From: Solirubrobacterales bacterium
GTDB lineage: Bacteria; Actinomycetota; Thermoleophilia; Solirubrobacterales; Solirubrobacteraceae
Direction of reading: 5' to 3'
Length of the DNA: 64,000 nt
NCBI GenBank assembly: GCA_027449125.1
Contig: DAIDME010000099.1
Coordinates: forward strand, 62,001 to 126,000
How positions within the stretch are numbered: position 1 is the first letter of the stretch; each line of letters opens with the position of its first letter. This document shows positions 51,379-59,075 of this stretch, piece after piece. The notes below the pieces were generated by a model. It was not told the DNA's origin and did no database searches. It saw nothing but the letters and a program-made list of their open reading frames with translations. Both the position numbers and the translations under genes were made by a program.

Positions 51379-52362
51379 GTGCGCATCTTCTCCGGCATCC
51401 AACCAACGGGACGCAAGCACCTGGGCAACTACATCGGCGCCGTCGAGCAGTACGTCGCCGGCCAGGAGCGAGGCGAGGGCATCTACTGCATCGTCGACCT
51501 GCACGCGACGACCGTCCCATACGACCCGGTGGCGCTGCGCAGCGACGTCCACGACCTGGCGGCAGTGCTGCTGGCGGCCGGCCTGGACCCCCAGAGCGCG
51601 ATCCTCTTCCGCCAGAGCGACGTGGCCGAGCACACGGAGCTGCAGTGGCTCCTGATGAGCGCGACGGCCTACGGAGAGCTGACGCGCATGACCCAGTTCA
51701 AGGACAAGTCCGCACAGCACGAATTCATCTCGGCCGGCCTCTTCAGCTACCCGGTGCTGATGGCCGCGGACATCCTGCTCTACCGCACCGAGCAGGTGCC
51801 CGTCGGCGACGATCAGCGCCAGCACGTGGAGCTCACGCGCGACGTGGCTCAGCGCTTCAACGCCCGCTTCGGCGAGACGCTGGTGGTCCCCGAGGGCTAC
51901 TACCCGCCAGTCGGCGCGCGGATCATGGATCTCCAGAACCCGGAGCGAAAGATGTCGACGACCGGCGGCAGCCCGCAGGGCACGGTATACGTGACAGACG
52001 AGCCCGAGGCGATCATCCGCAAGTTCCGCACGGCCGTCACCGACTCGGGCCGTGAGATCCGCCACAGCCCGGACAAGCCCGGCATCAGCAACCTGCTGGA
52101 GGTCCTCGCGGCGGTGCGGGGTACGTCGGTGGCGGCGCTCGAGCGGGAGTTCGACGGCTCCGGTTACGGCGATCTGAAGCTTGCCGTCGGCGAGTCCGTG
52201 GCCACCTACCTCGCGCCGGTCCGCGAGCGCTACGGCGCGCTGCGCGCCGACGAGCAGGGGCTGGAGCGGACGCTCGAACGCGGCGCCGAGCGTGCCCGGG
52301 CGATCGCGGCCGAGACGATGCGCCAGGTGCGTGGCGCGATGGGCGTCGGCCCGGTCGGCTGA
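51379..52362 (+). CDS. trpS: Tryptophanyl-tRNA synthetase
   Basis: Class I synthetase for tRNA-Trp, 327 residues. Blocks: IFSGIQPTGRKHLGNYIGAV (HIGH-type signature), YCIVDLHATTV, SYPVLMAADILLY and PVGDDQRQHVELTRD. The KMSKS-like loop reads RKMSTTGGSPQG, with the second Lys and Ser replaced. GTG 51379 begins exactly at the conserved N-terminus. Probably an independent leaderless transcript. Confidence 0.95.
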   Translation: MRIFSGIQPTGRKHLGNYIGAVEQYVAGQERGEGIYCIVDLHATTVPYDPVALRSDVHDLAAVLLAAGLDPQSAILFRQSDVAEHTELQWLLMSATAYGELTRMTQFKDKSAQHEFISAGLFSYPVLMAADILLYRTEQVPVGDDQRQHVELTRDVAQRFNARFGETLVVPEGYYPPVGARIMDLQNPERKMSTTGGSPQGTVYVTDEPEAIIRKFRTAVTDSGREIRHSPDKPGISNLLEVLAAVRGTSVAALEREFDGSGYGDLKLAVGESVATYLAPVRERYGALRADEQGLERTLERGAERARAIAAETMRQVRGAMGVGPVG

Positions 52363-52435
52363 GCCACGCCGAGCGCCGGCGCGGGCCGGCGCAAAGCAGG
52401 GAATCCGGCCGGGGCGACGTATAAGCTCGCAGGTA

Positions 52436-53251
52436 GTGAGCCGGCACGCCACCCGCACGAGGTCCCTCAGCCTGGTCGACCTGGAGCTCGACCTGGAGAT
52501 CTTCAACGGCCCGTTTGACCTGTTGCTGACGCTGATCCTGCGCGAGGAGGTGGATCTGCTGGAGGTCGATCTGGCGGAGATCGTGATCTCCTACATCGAC
52601 CACCTCGAGTCGCGCGGTGAACTGGACCTGGAGGCTGCCACCGAGTTTCTCGTGCTGATCGCGGCGCTGCTGGAGCTCAAATCTCGGCTGATGCTGCCCG
52701 GTGAGGAGCTGGAGGAGATCGAGCTCGATCCGGCCCAGGCGGCGGCCGAGCTGGTGGAGCGGTTGCTCGACGCGCACCGCTACCGCGGCGCCGGCGCACG
52801 CCTGGCTGAAGATCTGCGCGCGCAGTCCGGGTACCGGTTCCGCTCGGCGCCGCTGCCGGAGAGCCTGCGACGTGCGGCGCTGCGTGAGGCGACCGCGATC
52901 TACCGGCCGGAGAGCCTGGCGGCGGCCGTCGGGCGGCTGCTGGAGCTGCCGCCCGAGGTGGACGTACGCCACATCTCGGTCCCGAGGGTGACGGTGGCGG
53001 AGCGCCTCGCGCATCTGCGCGGGCTGCTGCGCCGCGGCGCCTTCAACTTCGACGAGGCGGTCAGCGGCGCCGATCGGATCACGGTCGCGGTGACGGTCTA
53101 CTCGCTGCTCGAGCTCTACAAGCAGGGCGAGCTGACCTGGTCGCAGTCCGCGCCGTTCGGCGCGATCGAGGTGCGGCCGGCGGCGCGGGACGGCGCCGCA
53201 CCGGACAGCGCCGCACTGGGCGTCGCCGCGCTCGGATCGGCGGCGGCGTGA
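52436..53251 (+). CDS. scpA: Segregation and condensation protein A
   Basis: Kleisin that bridges the SMC heads with ScpB, acting in chromosome compaction. 271 residues. The N-terminal helical domain has FNGPFDLLLTLILREEVDLLEVDLAEIV written only in part here, then LVLIAALLELKSRLMLPG. The C-terminal winged helix includes RITVAVTVYSLLELYKQGEL. The last ~30 residues are Ala-rich and disordered. GTG 52436 is the nearest start before homology; TATAAG at 52420-52425 lies 10 nt upstream. Confidence 0.92.
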   Translation: MSRHATRTRSLSLVDLELDLEIFNGPFDLLLTLILREEVDLLEVDLAEIVISYIDHLESRGELDLEAATEFLVLIAALLELKSRLMLPGEELEEIELDPAQAAAELVERLLDAHRYRGAGARLAEDLRAQSGYRFRSAPLPESLRRAALREATAIYRPESLAAAVGRLLELPPEVDVRHISVPRVTVAERLAHLRGLLRRGAFNFDEAVSGADRITVAVTVYSLLELYKQGELTWSQSAPFGAIEVRPAARDGAAPDSAALGVAALGSAAA

Positions 53252-53823
53252 GCATCACCCTGGCAGCCAAGCTCGAAGCGCTGCTGTTCCTCTCGCCGGA
53301 GCCGGTTGCGCTGGAGGCGTTGGCGCAGGCGACGGAGGCCGAGCCCGACGCTGTCGGCGCCGCGCTTGACCAGCTCGCCGGCTGCTACGCGCAGGAGGGG
53401 CGCGGGCTGGTGCTGCGGGAGCTCGCCGGCGGTTTTTCGCTGTGCTCGCACCCCGAGGCAGAAGAGTGTGCCAGGCAGCTGTTCGCACGGCCACGAACCC
53501 CGGCGCTGACCGCGGCTCAGGCCGAGACGCTCGCGATCATCGCCTACCTGCAGCCGGTCTCACGGCCGGAGATCGCCAGGATCCGGGGCGTCAACGCCGA
53601 ATCGGCGGCGGCGACGCTGCTCGAACGTGGGCTGGTCGAGGAGTCCGGGCGCTCACAGTTCGGCGCGGTGCTCTACCGCACAACCGACCTGTTCCTGAAG
53701 CTGTTCGGGCTGCGAGGGATCGATCAGCTGCCGCCGATCAGCGCCTTTGAGGCGCCGCCCGAGCTCGAGGCCGAGCTGCGCGAGCGGCTGTTGCGCGCCG
53801 GCGAGGCGCGAGCCGGGGTCTAG
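53248..53823 (+). CDS. scpB: Segregation and condensation protein B
   Basis: Dimeric winged-helix partner of ScpA. 191 residues with LAAKLEALLFLSPEPV, RELAGGFSLCSHPEAEE, LTAAQAETLAIIAYLQPVSR, IARIRGVNAESA and YRTTDLFLKLFGLRGIDQL, the classic C-terminal block. GTG start overlaps the scpA stop by 4 nt. Convergent with rlmN, 20 nt between stops. The smc gene is not in the window. Confidence 0.95.
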   Translation: MSITLAAKLEALLFLSPEPVALEALAQATEAEPDAVGAALDQLAGCYAQEGRGLVLRELAGGFSLCSHPEAEECARQLFARPRTPALTAAQAETLAIIAYLQPVSRPEIARIRGVNAESAAATLLERGLVEESGRSQFGAVLYRTTDLFLKLFGLRGIDQLPPISAFEAPPELEAELRERLLRAGEARAGV

Positions 53824-53843
53824 CGCCGCGACGCCGGTACCAG

Positions 53844-54833
53844 CTACCCGCGCGCGGCGCCGGCGGCCAGCTGACCGCAGGCGGCGGCGATCTCGCGCCC
53901 GCGCGTGAGCCTCACGGTCGCGCCCAGCCCGTGGCGCTCGAGCTCGGCCGCGAACGCCGCGATCGCACCGGGGGTCGATCCCTCGAGCCCGGTCGCGGTC
54001 GGGTTGTAGGGGATCAGGTTGACCTTGAAGATCGTGGGGTCGAGGATCGCGGCGAGCTCCCGCGCCTGTCCGACCGAGTCATTGACGCCCTTGAGCATCA
54101 CGTACTCCACGAAGATCCGTCGCCGCTTGCGTGCGTAGAAGCGCTCGCAGGCCGCGAGCACGTCGGCCAGCGGGTAGCGGTCGTTGACCGGCATCAGCGC
54201 CGAACGCAGCTCGGGGGATGCCGCGTGCAGCGAGAGCGCCAGCCGCAGCGGCAACGCCTCGGCGGCCAGCCGCTCGATCCCCGGGATCCAGCCGACGGTC
54301 GAGACCGCCGTGTGCCGGCTGCTGATACCGAGATCAGGCAGCCTGCGGCAGGCTGCCAGCACCGCGTCCAGGTTCATCAACGGCTCGCCCATGCCCATGA
54401 ACACGCAGTGGTCAACCGGCGTCATCCGCCGGAAGTGCAGCGCCTGGTCGAGGATCTCCCAGGCGCTCAAGTTGCGCCCGAAGCGCATCTGCCCGGTGGC
54501 GCAGAACGTGCAGGTGAGCGGGCAGCCCGACTGGGAGGAGAGACAGAGCGAGCGGCGGCCGTCGCGGTAGCGCATCAACACCGCCTCGAGCGGCCGCCCG
54601 TCCGCCGTCTGCAGCAGCACCTTGACCGTGCCGTCGCTGGCGCGCGCCTCGTCCTCAACGGTGAGCGTCGAGAACGGCACCGCCTCAGCCAGCGCGACGC
54701 GCAGCCTCCGCGGCAGGTTGGTCATCTGCTCGAAGGATGCGGCGCCCGCAGCAGTCCACTGCCACACCTGGCGCGTGCGGTAGGCGGGCTCGCCGAGCTC
54801 GGCCAGCGTGCGCTCGAGTAGGTCCAGGTCCAC
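53844..54833 (-). CDS. rlmN: 23S rRNA (adenine-2503-C2)-methyltransferase
   Basis: Radical-SAM methyltransferase for A2503 of 23S rRNA and A37 of some tRNAs. 329 residues. N-terminal helical domain with YRTRQVWQWTAAG; the CxxxCxxC cluster is SGCPLTCTFCATGQMRFGRN; then FMGMGEPLMNLDAV, ISSRHTAVSTVGWIPGI, LRLALSLHAASPELRS, FVEYVMLKGVNDS and LTRGREIAAACGQLA with the second catalytic Cys. GTG 54833 is chosen at the conserved N-terminus; the frame stays open upstream across the divergent pseudouridine synthase gene, without homology. Confidence 0.94.
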   Translation of the reverse strand: MDLDLLERTLAELGEPAYRTRQVWQWTAAGAASFEQMTNLPRRLRVALAEAVPFSTLTVEDEARASDGTVKVLLQTADGRPLEAVLMRYRDGRRSLCLSSQSGCPLTCTFCATGQMRFGRNLSAWEILDQALHFRRMTPVDHCVFMGMGEPLMNLDAVLAACRRLPDLGISSRHTAVSTVGWIPGIERLAAEALPLRLALSLHAASPELRSALMPVNDRYPLADVLAACERFYARKRRRIFVEYVMLKGVNDSVGQARELAAILDPTIFKVNLIPYNPTATGLEGSTPGAIAAFAAELERHGLGATVRLTRGREIAAACGQLAAGAARG

Positions 54834-54854
54834 GACGGCTATGGTGACAGGCCG

Positions 54855-55649
54855 ATGCGACTGGCCAAGTACCTCGCCGGCTGTGGCGTGGCCTCCCGCC
54901 GCGCGTGCGAGCAGATCATCCGCTCGGGGGCGGTGACCGTGGACGGAGCGTGCGTCACCGACCCCGCGCGCGACGTAGACGCGAGCCGGCGCGTGGAGGT
55001 CGATGGCAGACCGATCGGCCCCGCGCGCGGCACGGTCGTCTACGCGATCAACAAGCCGGCCGGCGTGGTGTCCACGGCCAGCGACCCCCAGGGGCGCCCG
55101 ACCGTGGTGGCGCTCGTCCCCGGTGAGCGACGCCTGTACCCGGTGGGACGGCTGGACGCCGGGACCACCGGGCTGATCCTGCTGACCGACGACGGTGAGC
55201 TCGCGCACCGGCTCACACACCCCCGCTTCGGGGTCGAGAAGACCTACCGGGTGCGCGTGCAGAGGGGCCCCGTGCCGGAGCGAGCCCTGCGTCAGCTGCG
55301 CGACGGAGTGGAGCTCGACGACGGTCTGACCGCGCCCGCGCGCGTGCGACGGGTGAGCGCCGACACGCTCGAGCTGACGATCCACGAAGGGCGCAAGCGC
55401 CAGGTCAGACGGATGTGCGAGGCCGTTGGCCACCGTGTGCTGGCGCTGGAGCGGGTGCGGCTGGGTCCGCTGGAGCTGGGTGATCTGCGGCCGGGTGCTT
55501 ACAGGCAGCTGAACGCGGCCGAGGTCAGCCTGCTCAGGGCCGCTGGATCAGCACCCCGTACAGGGGTGAGCCGGCCCGCCGCAGCGCGCGCAGGATCTGG
55601 CCCTGGTAGACGCGCCGCGGACGCGCCGAGACGAGCGTCAGGATCGTGA
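54855..55649 (+). CDS. RsuA/RluB-family pseudouridine synthase
   Basis: rRNA pseudouridine synthase, probably RluB-like (23S U2605), 264 residues. An S4 RNA-binding domain (MRLAKYLAGCGVASRRACEQ) precedes the catalytic domain with YAINKPAGVVST, the catalytic Asp in GRLDAGTTGLILLTDDG, EKTYRVRVQ and HEGRKRQVRRMCEAVGH. The last ~39 residues are Arg/Ala/Gly-rich and lie over the 3' end of the convergent glycosyltransferase gene. It is divergent from rlmN with 21 nt between starts. It usually follows scpB directly; here rlmN is inserted between them. Confidence 0.9.
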   Translation: MRLAKYLAGCGVASRRACEQIIRSGAVTVDGACVTDPARDVDASRRVEVDGRPIGPARGTVVYAINKPAGVVSTASDPQGRPTVVALVPGERRLYPVGRLDAGTTGLILLTDDGELAHRLTHPRFGVEKTYRVRVQRGPVPERALRQLRDGVELDDGLTAPARVRRVSADTLELTIHEGRKRQVRRMCEAVGHRVLALERVRLGPLELGDLRPGAYRQLNAAEVSLLRAAGSAPRTGVSRPAAARAGSGPGRRAADAPRRASGS

Positions 55650-57072
55650 ACTGCCGCACGTGCGTGCGCGACACGGCGCGGAAGCCGGGAATGTCGTAGC
55701 CGCGCGCAAGGCTCGAGGGCTCGAGGTTGCAGCCCGCGCCCCACCAGCACAGCCAGTGCTCGCTCGAACCGGGCGGCGCGCTGTTGGCGATGATCTCGAT
55801 CTCACTGACCCGCCGCGGCTTGCCGCGCCGCAGCCTGCTGGTGTGCTGCATGTAGACGGCGGTCAGCGACTCCAGCCAGACGTTGCGCTGAAACACCAGC
55901 AGGCGCGTGGAGCCGGCCGGCCGGCGGGCGCTCGGCCAGGGGCCGAGCGCCCGCACCACGGCCGGCCAGTCGGGCCGCTGCAGGGTCGGGTCGGCGGCGA
56001 CGCTGACGCTCGCGGTGAGGCCGATCGCGCACAGCAAGGCGGTCAGCACGAGGCCCACTCGCAGGCCTTGTGGCACGGCCAGGCAGGCGCCGAGCGCGAC
56101 CGCGACCGGGAGCCAGAGCGCCAGCAGGTTGCGGGTGATGACGGTGTCGGCCCCGGCTGCGTCAAGCGCCATCACGAGCCCGAAGCCGGCGAGCGCGAGC
56201 GCCGCCGGCACGAGCGCCCGCCGGCGCAGCCCACGCTCGCCACGCAAGTACATGACGGCCAGCGCCGCCAGCACGACGGCAAGGCCGCAGAGGGCAAGCG
56301 CCGCGTATGCGTAGGAGCCGGTGCCGAGCAGGAACTGCGGCGCGATCTGCCCGAGGCGGGCGCCGAGCGGCGCCTTGCGGATCCAGGCCGCGTTGTGCTC
56401 GCTCGTCTGCTTGACGAGCAACGGCAGCAGCGCGCCGCCGCAGGCGGCGACGAACGCCAGCGCAGCCCAGGTGGCCGGACGGCGGCGGTGCGCGACCGCC
56501 AACCAGAGCGCCTCCGGGATCACGAGCAGGGCCGCCTCGTAGTGGCTGGCGAGCGCCAGCCCACTCGCCAGCGCCCAGGCGGCGAGGGCGCGGGGAGACG
56601 CCCGCTCACGGGCGTGGGCGAAGGCGAGCAGGCTGAGCCCGGCCGTGAGCGCCAGCAGCTCGTAGGCCCTGGCCTCCTGCGAATACCAGACGAGCAGCGG
56701 ATTGGACGCGGTCAGTGCCGCCACCGCCAGGCCGGCGCGGCGACTGTCGAGCAGGCGGCGCGCCGCCAGATATGCGACCGGGACGAGCGCGACCCCGAAC
56801 AGCGCCGAGAGCGAGCGGATGGCGGCGGCACCGTGGCCGAATACCCGGGTCCAGGTCCACGCCAGGACGTAGTACGCGTAGGGGGTCGACTCGGTCCTCG
56901 GGATGGTCGAGAGCATCCGCCCCAGCGGCAGCTTGACGAGCATCACCGTGTAGGCCTCGTCGAACCACAGCCCCTGGCGGCCGATCCCGTAGAGGCGGAT
57001 CACGGCGGCGAACGCGGTCAGGCCCGCGACGGCGGCCAGGGTCCGGCGACGGGCGGCGATCTGGCTCAGCAC
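55534..57072 (-). CDS. GT39/ArnT-like membrane glycosyltransferase (paralog 1)
   Basis: 512 residues with roughly 11-12 membrane segments. GT-C features are the first-loop GLWFDEAYTVMLV with an Asp-Glu pair, a TPYAYYVLAW segment and NPLLVWYSQEARAYELLALT. Such enzymes transfer sugars from polyprenyl-phosphate donors to exported proteins or glycans. The ~120-residue extracytoplasmic C-terminus has LCWWGAGCNLEPSSLARGYD, shared with the next paralog. Its 3' end overlaps the convergent pseudouridine synthase by 116 nt. Substrate unknown. Confidence 0.82.
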   Translation of the reverse strand: MLSQIAARRRTLAAVAGLTAFAAVIRLYGIGRQGLWFDEAYTVMLVKLPLGRMLSTIPRTESTPYAYYVLAWTWTRVFGHGAAAIRSLSALFGVALVPVAYLAARRLLDSRRAGLAVAALTASNPLLVWYSQEARAYELLALTAGLSLLAFAHARERASPRALAAWALASGLALASHYEAALLVIPEALWLAVAHRRRPATWAALAFVAACGGALLPLLVKQTSEHNAAWIRKAPLGARLGQIAPQFLLGTGSYAYAALALCGLAVVLAALAVMYLRGERGLRRRALVPAALALAGFGLVMALDAAGADTVITRNLLALWLPVAVALGACLAVPQGLRVGLVLTALLCAIGLTASVSVAADPTLQRPDWPAVVRALGPWPSARRPAGSTRLLVFQRNVWLESLTAVYMQHTSRLRRGKPRRVSEIEIIANSAPPGSSEHWLCWWGAGCNLEPSSLARGYDIPGFRAVSRTHVRQFTILTLVSARPRRVYQGQILRALRRAGSPLYGVLIQRP

Positions 57073-57099
57073 ACCGTTCAGGGTGCCAGAGCGGCGCGC

Positions 57100-58617
57100 T
57101 CAGGCCTGCTGGACCAGCATCGCGTCGTGCAGCTGGGCGTGGGTCGGCACATAGAGCCTGCCGTCTGGAGCCCTGCGCGTCACGGGCACCGCGACCTGGC
57201 TGAGGCGCACCGTGAGCGGCCGGTCGGCGCGCAGCACCAGGATCCCGAAGTCATGCACGTAGTGGCGTGCGACGACGTGGAAGCCGGGGGTTGTGTAGTG
57301 GCGGTCCAGCCGCGAGGGGATCAGGTTGCACTCCGAGCCCCACCAGCAGAAGCCACCCAGGCCGTTGTGGGGCAGCGCGGCGACGACGTCGATCTCGGTG
57401 ATCCGCCGGAGCTTCGCCGACTTGGCGTAGCGCAGGTCCGGCAGGTAGAGGTCCAGCGGCAGGATCCCCGCGTTGTACTGAACGACGATGATGCGCCCGT
57501 CACGGCGGCTCTGCCCGGCCGCGGGCCAGGGTCCGAAGGCCCTGGCGACCGGAGCCCAGTTGGGCCGCTGGAAGGCGGTGGTGGTATCGACGCTGATCAC
57601 CGCCGTGACCCCGATCGCGCACAGCAGCACGGTGGCGCCGACGCCCAGCAGGCGCCTGCGGCCGGCCCCCAGGCCGGCCGCCACGAAGATCGCGGCGGGC
57701 AGCCAGAGCGGCAGCAGGTTGCGTCCCAGGAACGTGCCGTAGCCGGGGCCGGCGGCGATCAGGAAGCCCGCCAGCGCCAGGCCGCCGGCCAGCAGCGCGC
57801 CGCGCCGGTCGCGCCCATGGACCTCGCGCACAACCAGCACGGCGGCCACGGCGACCGTCGCCACGCCGAGGACCTCGAGCAGCGTGTGCAGATGCGTCTG
57901 CGGACCCAGCAGAAACAGGCCGGGAACCTGTCTGAGCCGCAGCAGGTAGGAGGAGTTGGCGATCCAGCTGTTGTTCTTGGTGCGGTTCTGAGTGAGGGCC
58001 AGGGGCAGCAGGGCGAAGCCGGCGGCGGCCACCGCCGCCAGCGCCCCGTACACGGCGCGCGCGCGGCGGTGGCGGTAGAGCAGCCAGACGGCCTCGGGTA
58101 CGACGGCGATCACGGCGTAGTAGTGCGTCGCCAGCGCCACCGCGCTGGCGAGCGCCCACAGCGCCATGAACTTCGGCCGCGGATCCTCCAGCGCATAGGC
58201 GAAGGCCCACAGCGTGAGCGCGCAGGTCAGCACCATCAGCTCGTAGGCTCGCGTCTCCTGCGAATACCAGATCAGCAGCGGGTTGCAGGCCGCCAGCGCG
58301 GTCAGGATGAGCGCCGCCCGCCGGCTCGCGAGCAGCTTGCGCGTGGCGGCGTAGGCGACCGGGATCGTGAGCGTCCCGAACAGCGCCGAGAGCGACTTGA
58401 GCGCAGCCGGGCCGAAGCCGAAGATCCTCGCCCAGACCCAGGCGATCAGGTAGTAGAGCGGCGGCGTGGATTCGAGCTGCGGGATCAGCCGGAGCATCGT
58501 GCCCGGCCCGTGCTCGACCAGGAAGACGGTGTAGGACTCGTCGTACCAGAAGCCCTGATGGCCGATGTAGAAGAAGCGCAGGAACGCTCCGAGCGCTGTC
58601 AGCAGCACGACTGGCAC
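57100..58617 (-). CDS. GT39/ArnT-like membrane glycosyltransferase (paralog 2)
   Basis: 505 residues, same architecture as the neighbouring paralog: QGFWYDESYTVFLV in the first loop, TPPLYYLIAWVWARIFGFG, NPLLIWYSQETRAYELMVLT, about 11 membrane segments, and the C-terminal block FCWWGSECNLIPSRLDRHY. The two genes are in tandem with a 27-nt gap, so they form a two-gene operon read leftward from GTG 58617, and probably arose by duplication. No donor-synthesis gene lies beside them; the Dpm-type synthase at 27 kb could supply polyprenyl-phosphosugar. Confidence 0.82.
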   Translation of the reverse strand: MPVVLLTALGAFLRFFYIGHQGFWYDESYTVFLVEHGPGTMLRLIPQLESTPPLYYLIAWVWARIFGFGPAALKSLSALFGTLTIPVAYAATRKLLASRRAALILTALAACNPLLIWYSQETRAYELMVLTCALTLWAFAYALEDPRPKFMALWALASAVALATHYYAVIAVVPEAVWLLYRHRRARAVYGALAAVAAAGFALLPLALTQNRTKNNSWIANSSYLLRLRQVPGLFLLGPQTHLHTLLEVLGVATVAVAAVLVVREVHGRDRRGALLAGGLALAGFLIAAGPGYGTFLGRNLLPLWLPAAIFVAAGLGAGRRRLLGVGATVLLCAIGVTAVISVDTTTAFQRPNWAPVARAFGPWPAAGQSRRDGRIIVVQYNAGILPLDLYLPDLRYAKSAKLRRITEIDVVAALPHNGLGGFCWWGSECNLIPSRLDRHYTTPGFHVVARHYVHDFGILVLRADRPLTVRLSQVAVPVTRRAPDGRLYVPTHAQLHDAMLVQQA

Positions 58618-58696
58618 GCGCGGAGCATGTCAGGTCCAGGTAAAGACATGGCTTCGGCGGCTCGCCGCTCGCGTCCTCTGGCACAATCCGCGGCCC

Positions 58697-59065
58697 ATGC
58701 AACGACTGTTCGCGCTACGCGGGGCAAACAGCGTGGCCTCTAACGACGCCACCGCGATCCTCGGGGCCACCGACGAGCTGATCCGCGAGATGATCGCCCG
58801 CAACGGCCTGCAGCCGGAAGCGATGGTCAGCTGCATCTTCACGCTGACCGCGGATCTGGACGCGGAGTTCCCGGCCGTTGCCGCCCGCCAGCTCGGCCTG
58901 AGCCGGGTGCCGCTGCTGTGCACGCGCGAGGTGCCGGTGCCCGGCTCGCTGCCGCGCGTGGTGCGCACGCTGCTGCACTACTACGCGGACGAGGGTCACA
59001 CGCCGCAGCACGTCTACCTGAACGCGGCGCGGGTCCTGCGCTCGGATCTGGACGCGGCGCAGTAG
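58697..59065 (+). CDS. aroH: Chorismate mutase, AroH class
   Basis: Monofunctional trimeric chorismate mutase (chorismate to prephenate), 122 residues, the normal AroH length. Family blocks: LRGANSVASNDATAILGAT with the N-terminal Arg, SCIFTLTADLDAEFPA, LGLSRVPLLCTREVPVPGSL and the C-terminal VYLNAARVLRSDL. It heads the aromatic cluster, and its TAG stop is part of the -10 hexamer of the next gene. Possible -10 CACAAT at 58682-58687, 9 nt before ATG. Confidence 0.93.
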   Translation: MQRLFALRGANSVASNDATAILGATDELIREMIARNGLQPEAMVSCIFTLTADLDAEFPAVAARQLGLSRVPLLCTREVPVPGSLPRVVRTLLHYYADEGHTPQHVYLNAARVLRSDLDAAQ

Positions 59066-59068
59066 TCT
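59063..59068 (+). promoter_or_regulatory. -10 element of the hisC-like gene, sharing the aroH stop codon
   Basis: TAGTCT ends 7 nt before ATG 59076; its TAG is the aroH stop codon. Confidence 0.45.
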
Positions 59069-59075
59069 CGGGCAG

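Noticed and set aside
55660-58743. A 1027-codon open frame on the plus strand, antisense to the two glycosyltransferase genes
   Set aside because: It consists of Arg/Gln/Glu/His/Ala-rich low-complexity sequence that mirrors the GC-biased third positions of the minus-strand genes. It has no motif or ribosome-binding site, and the minus-strand reading gives clear GT-C membrane proteins.
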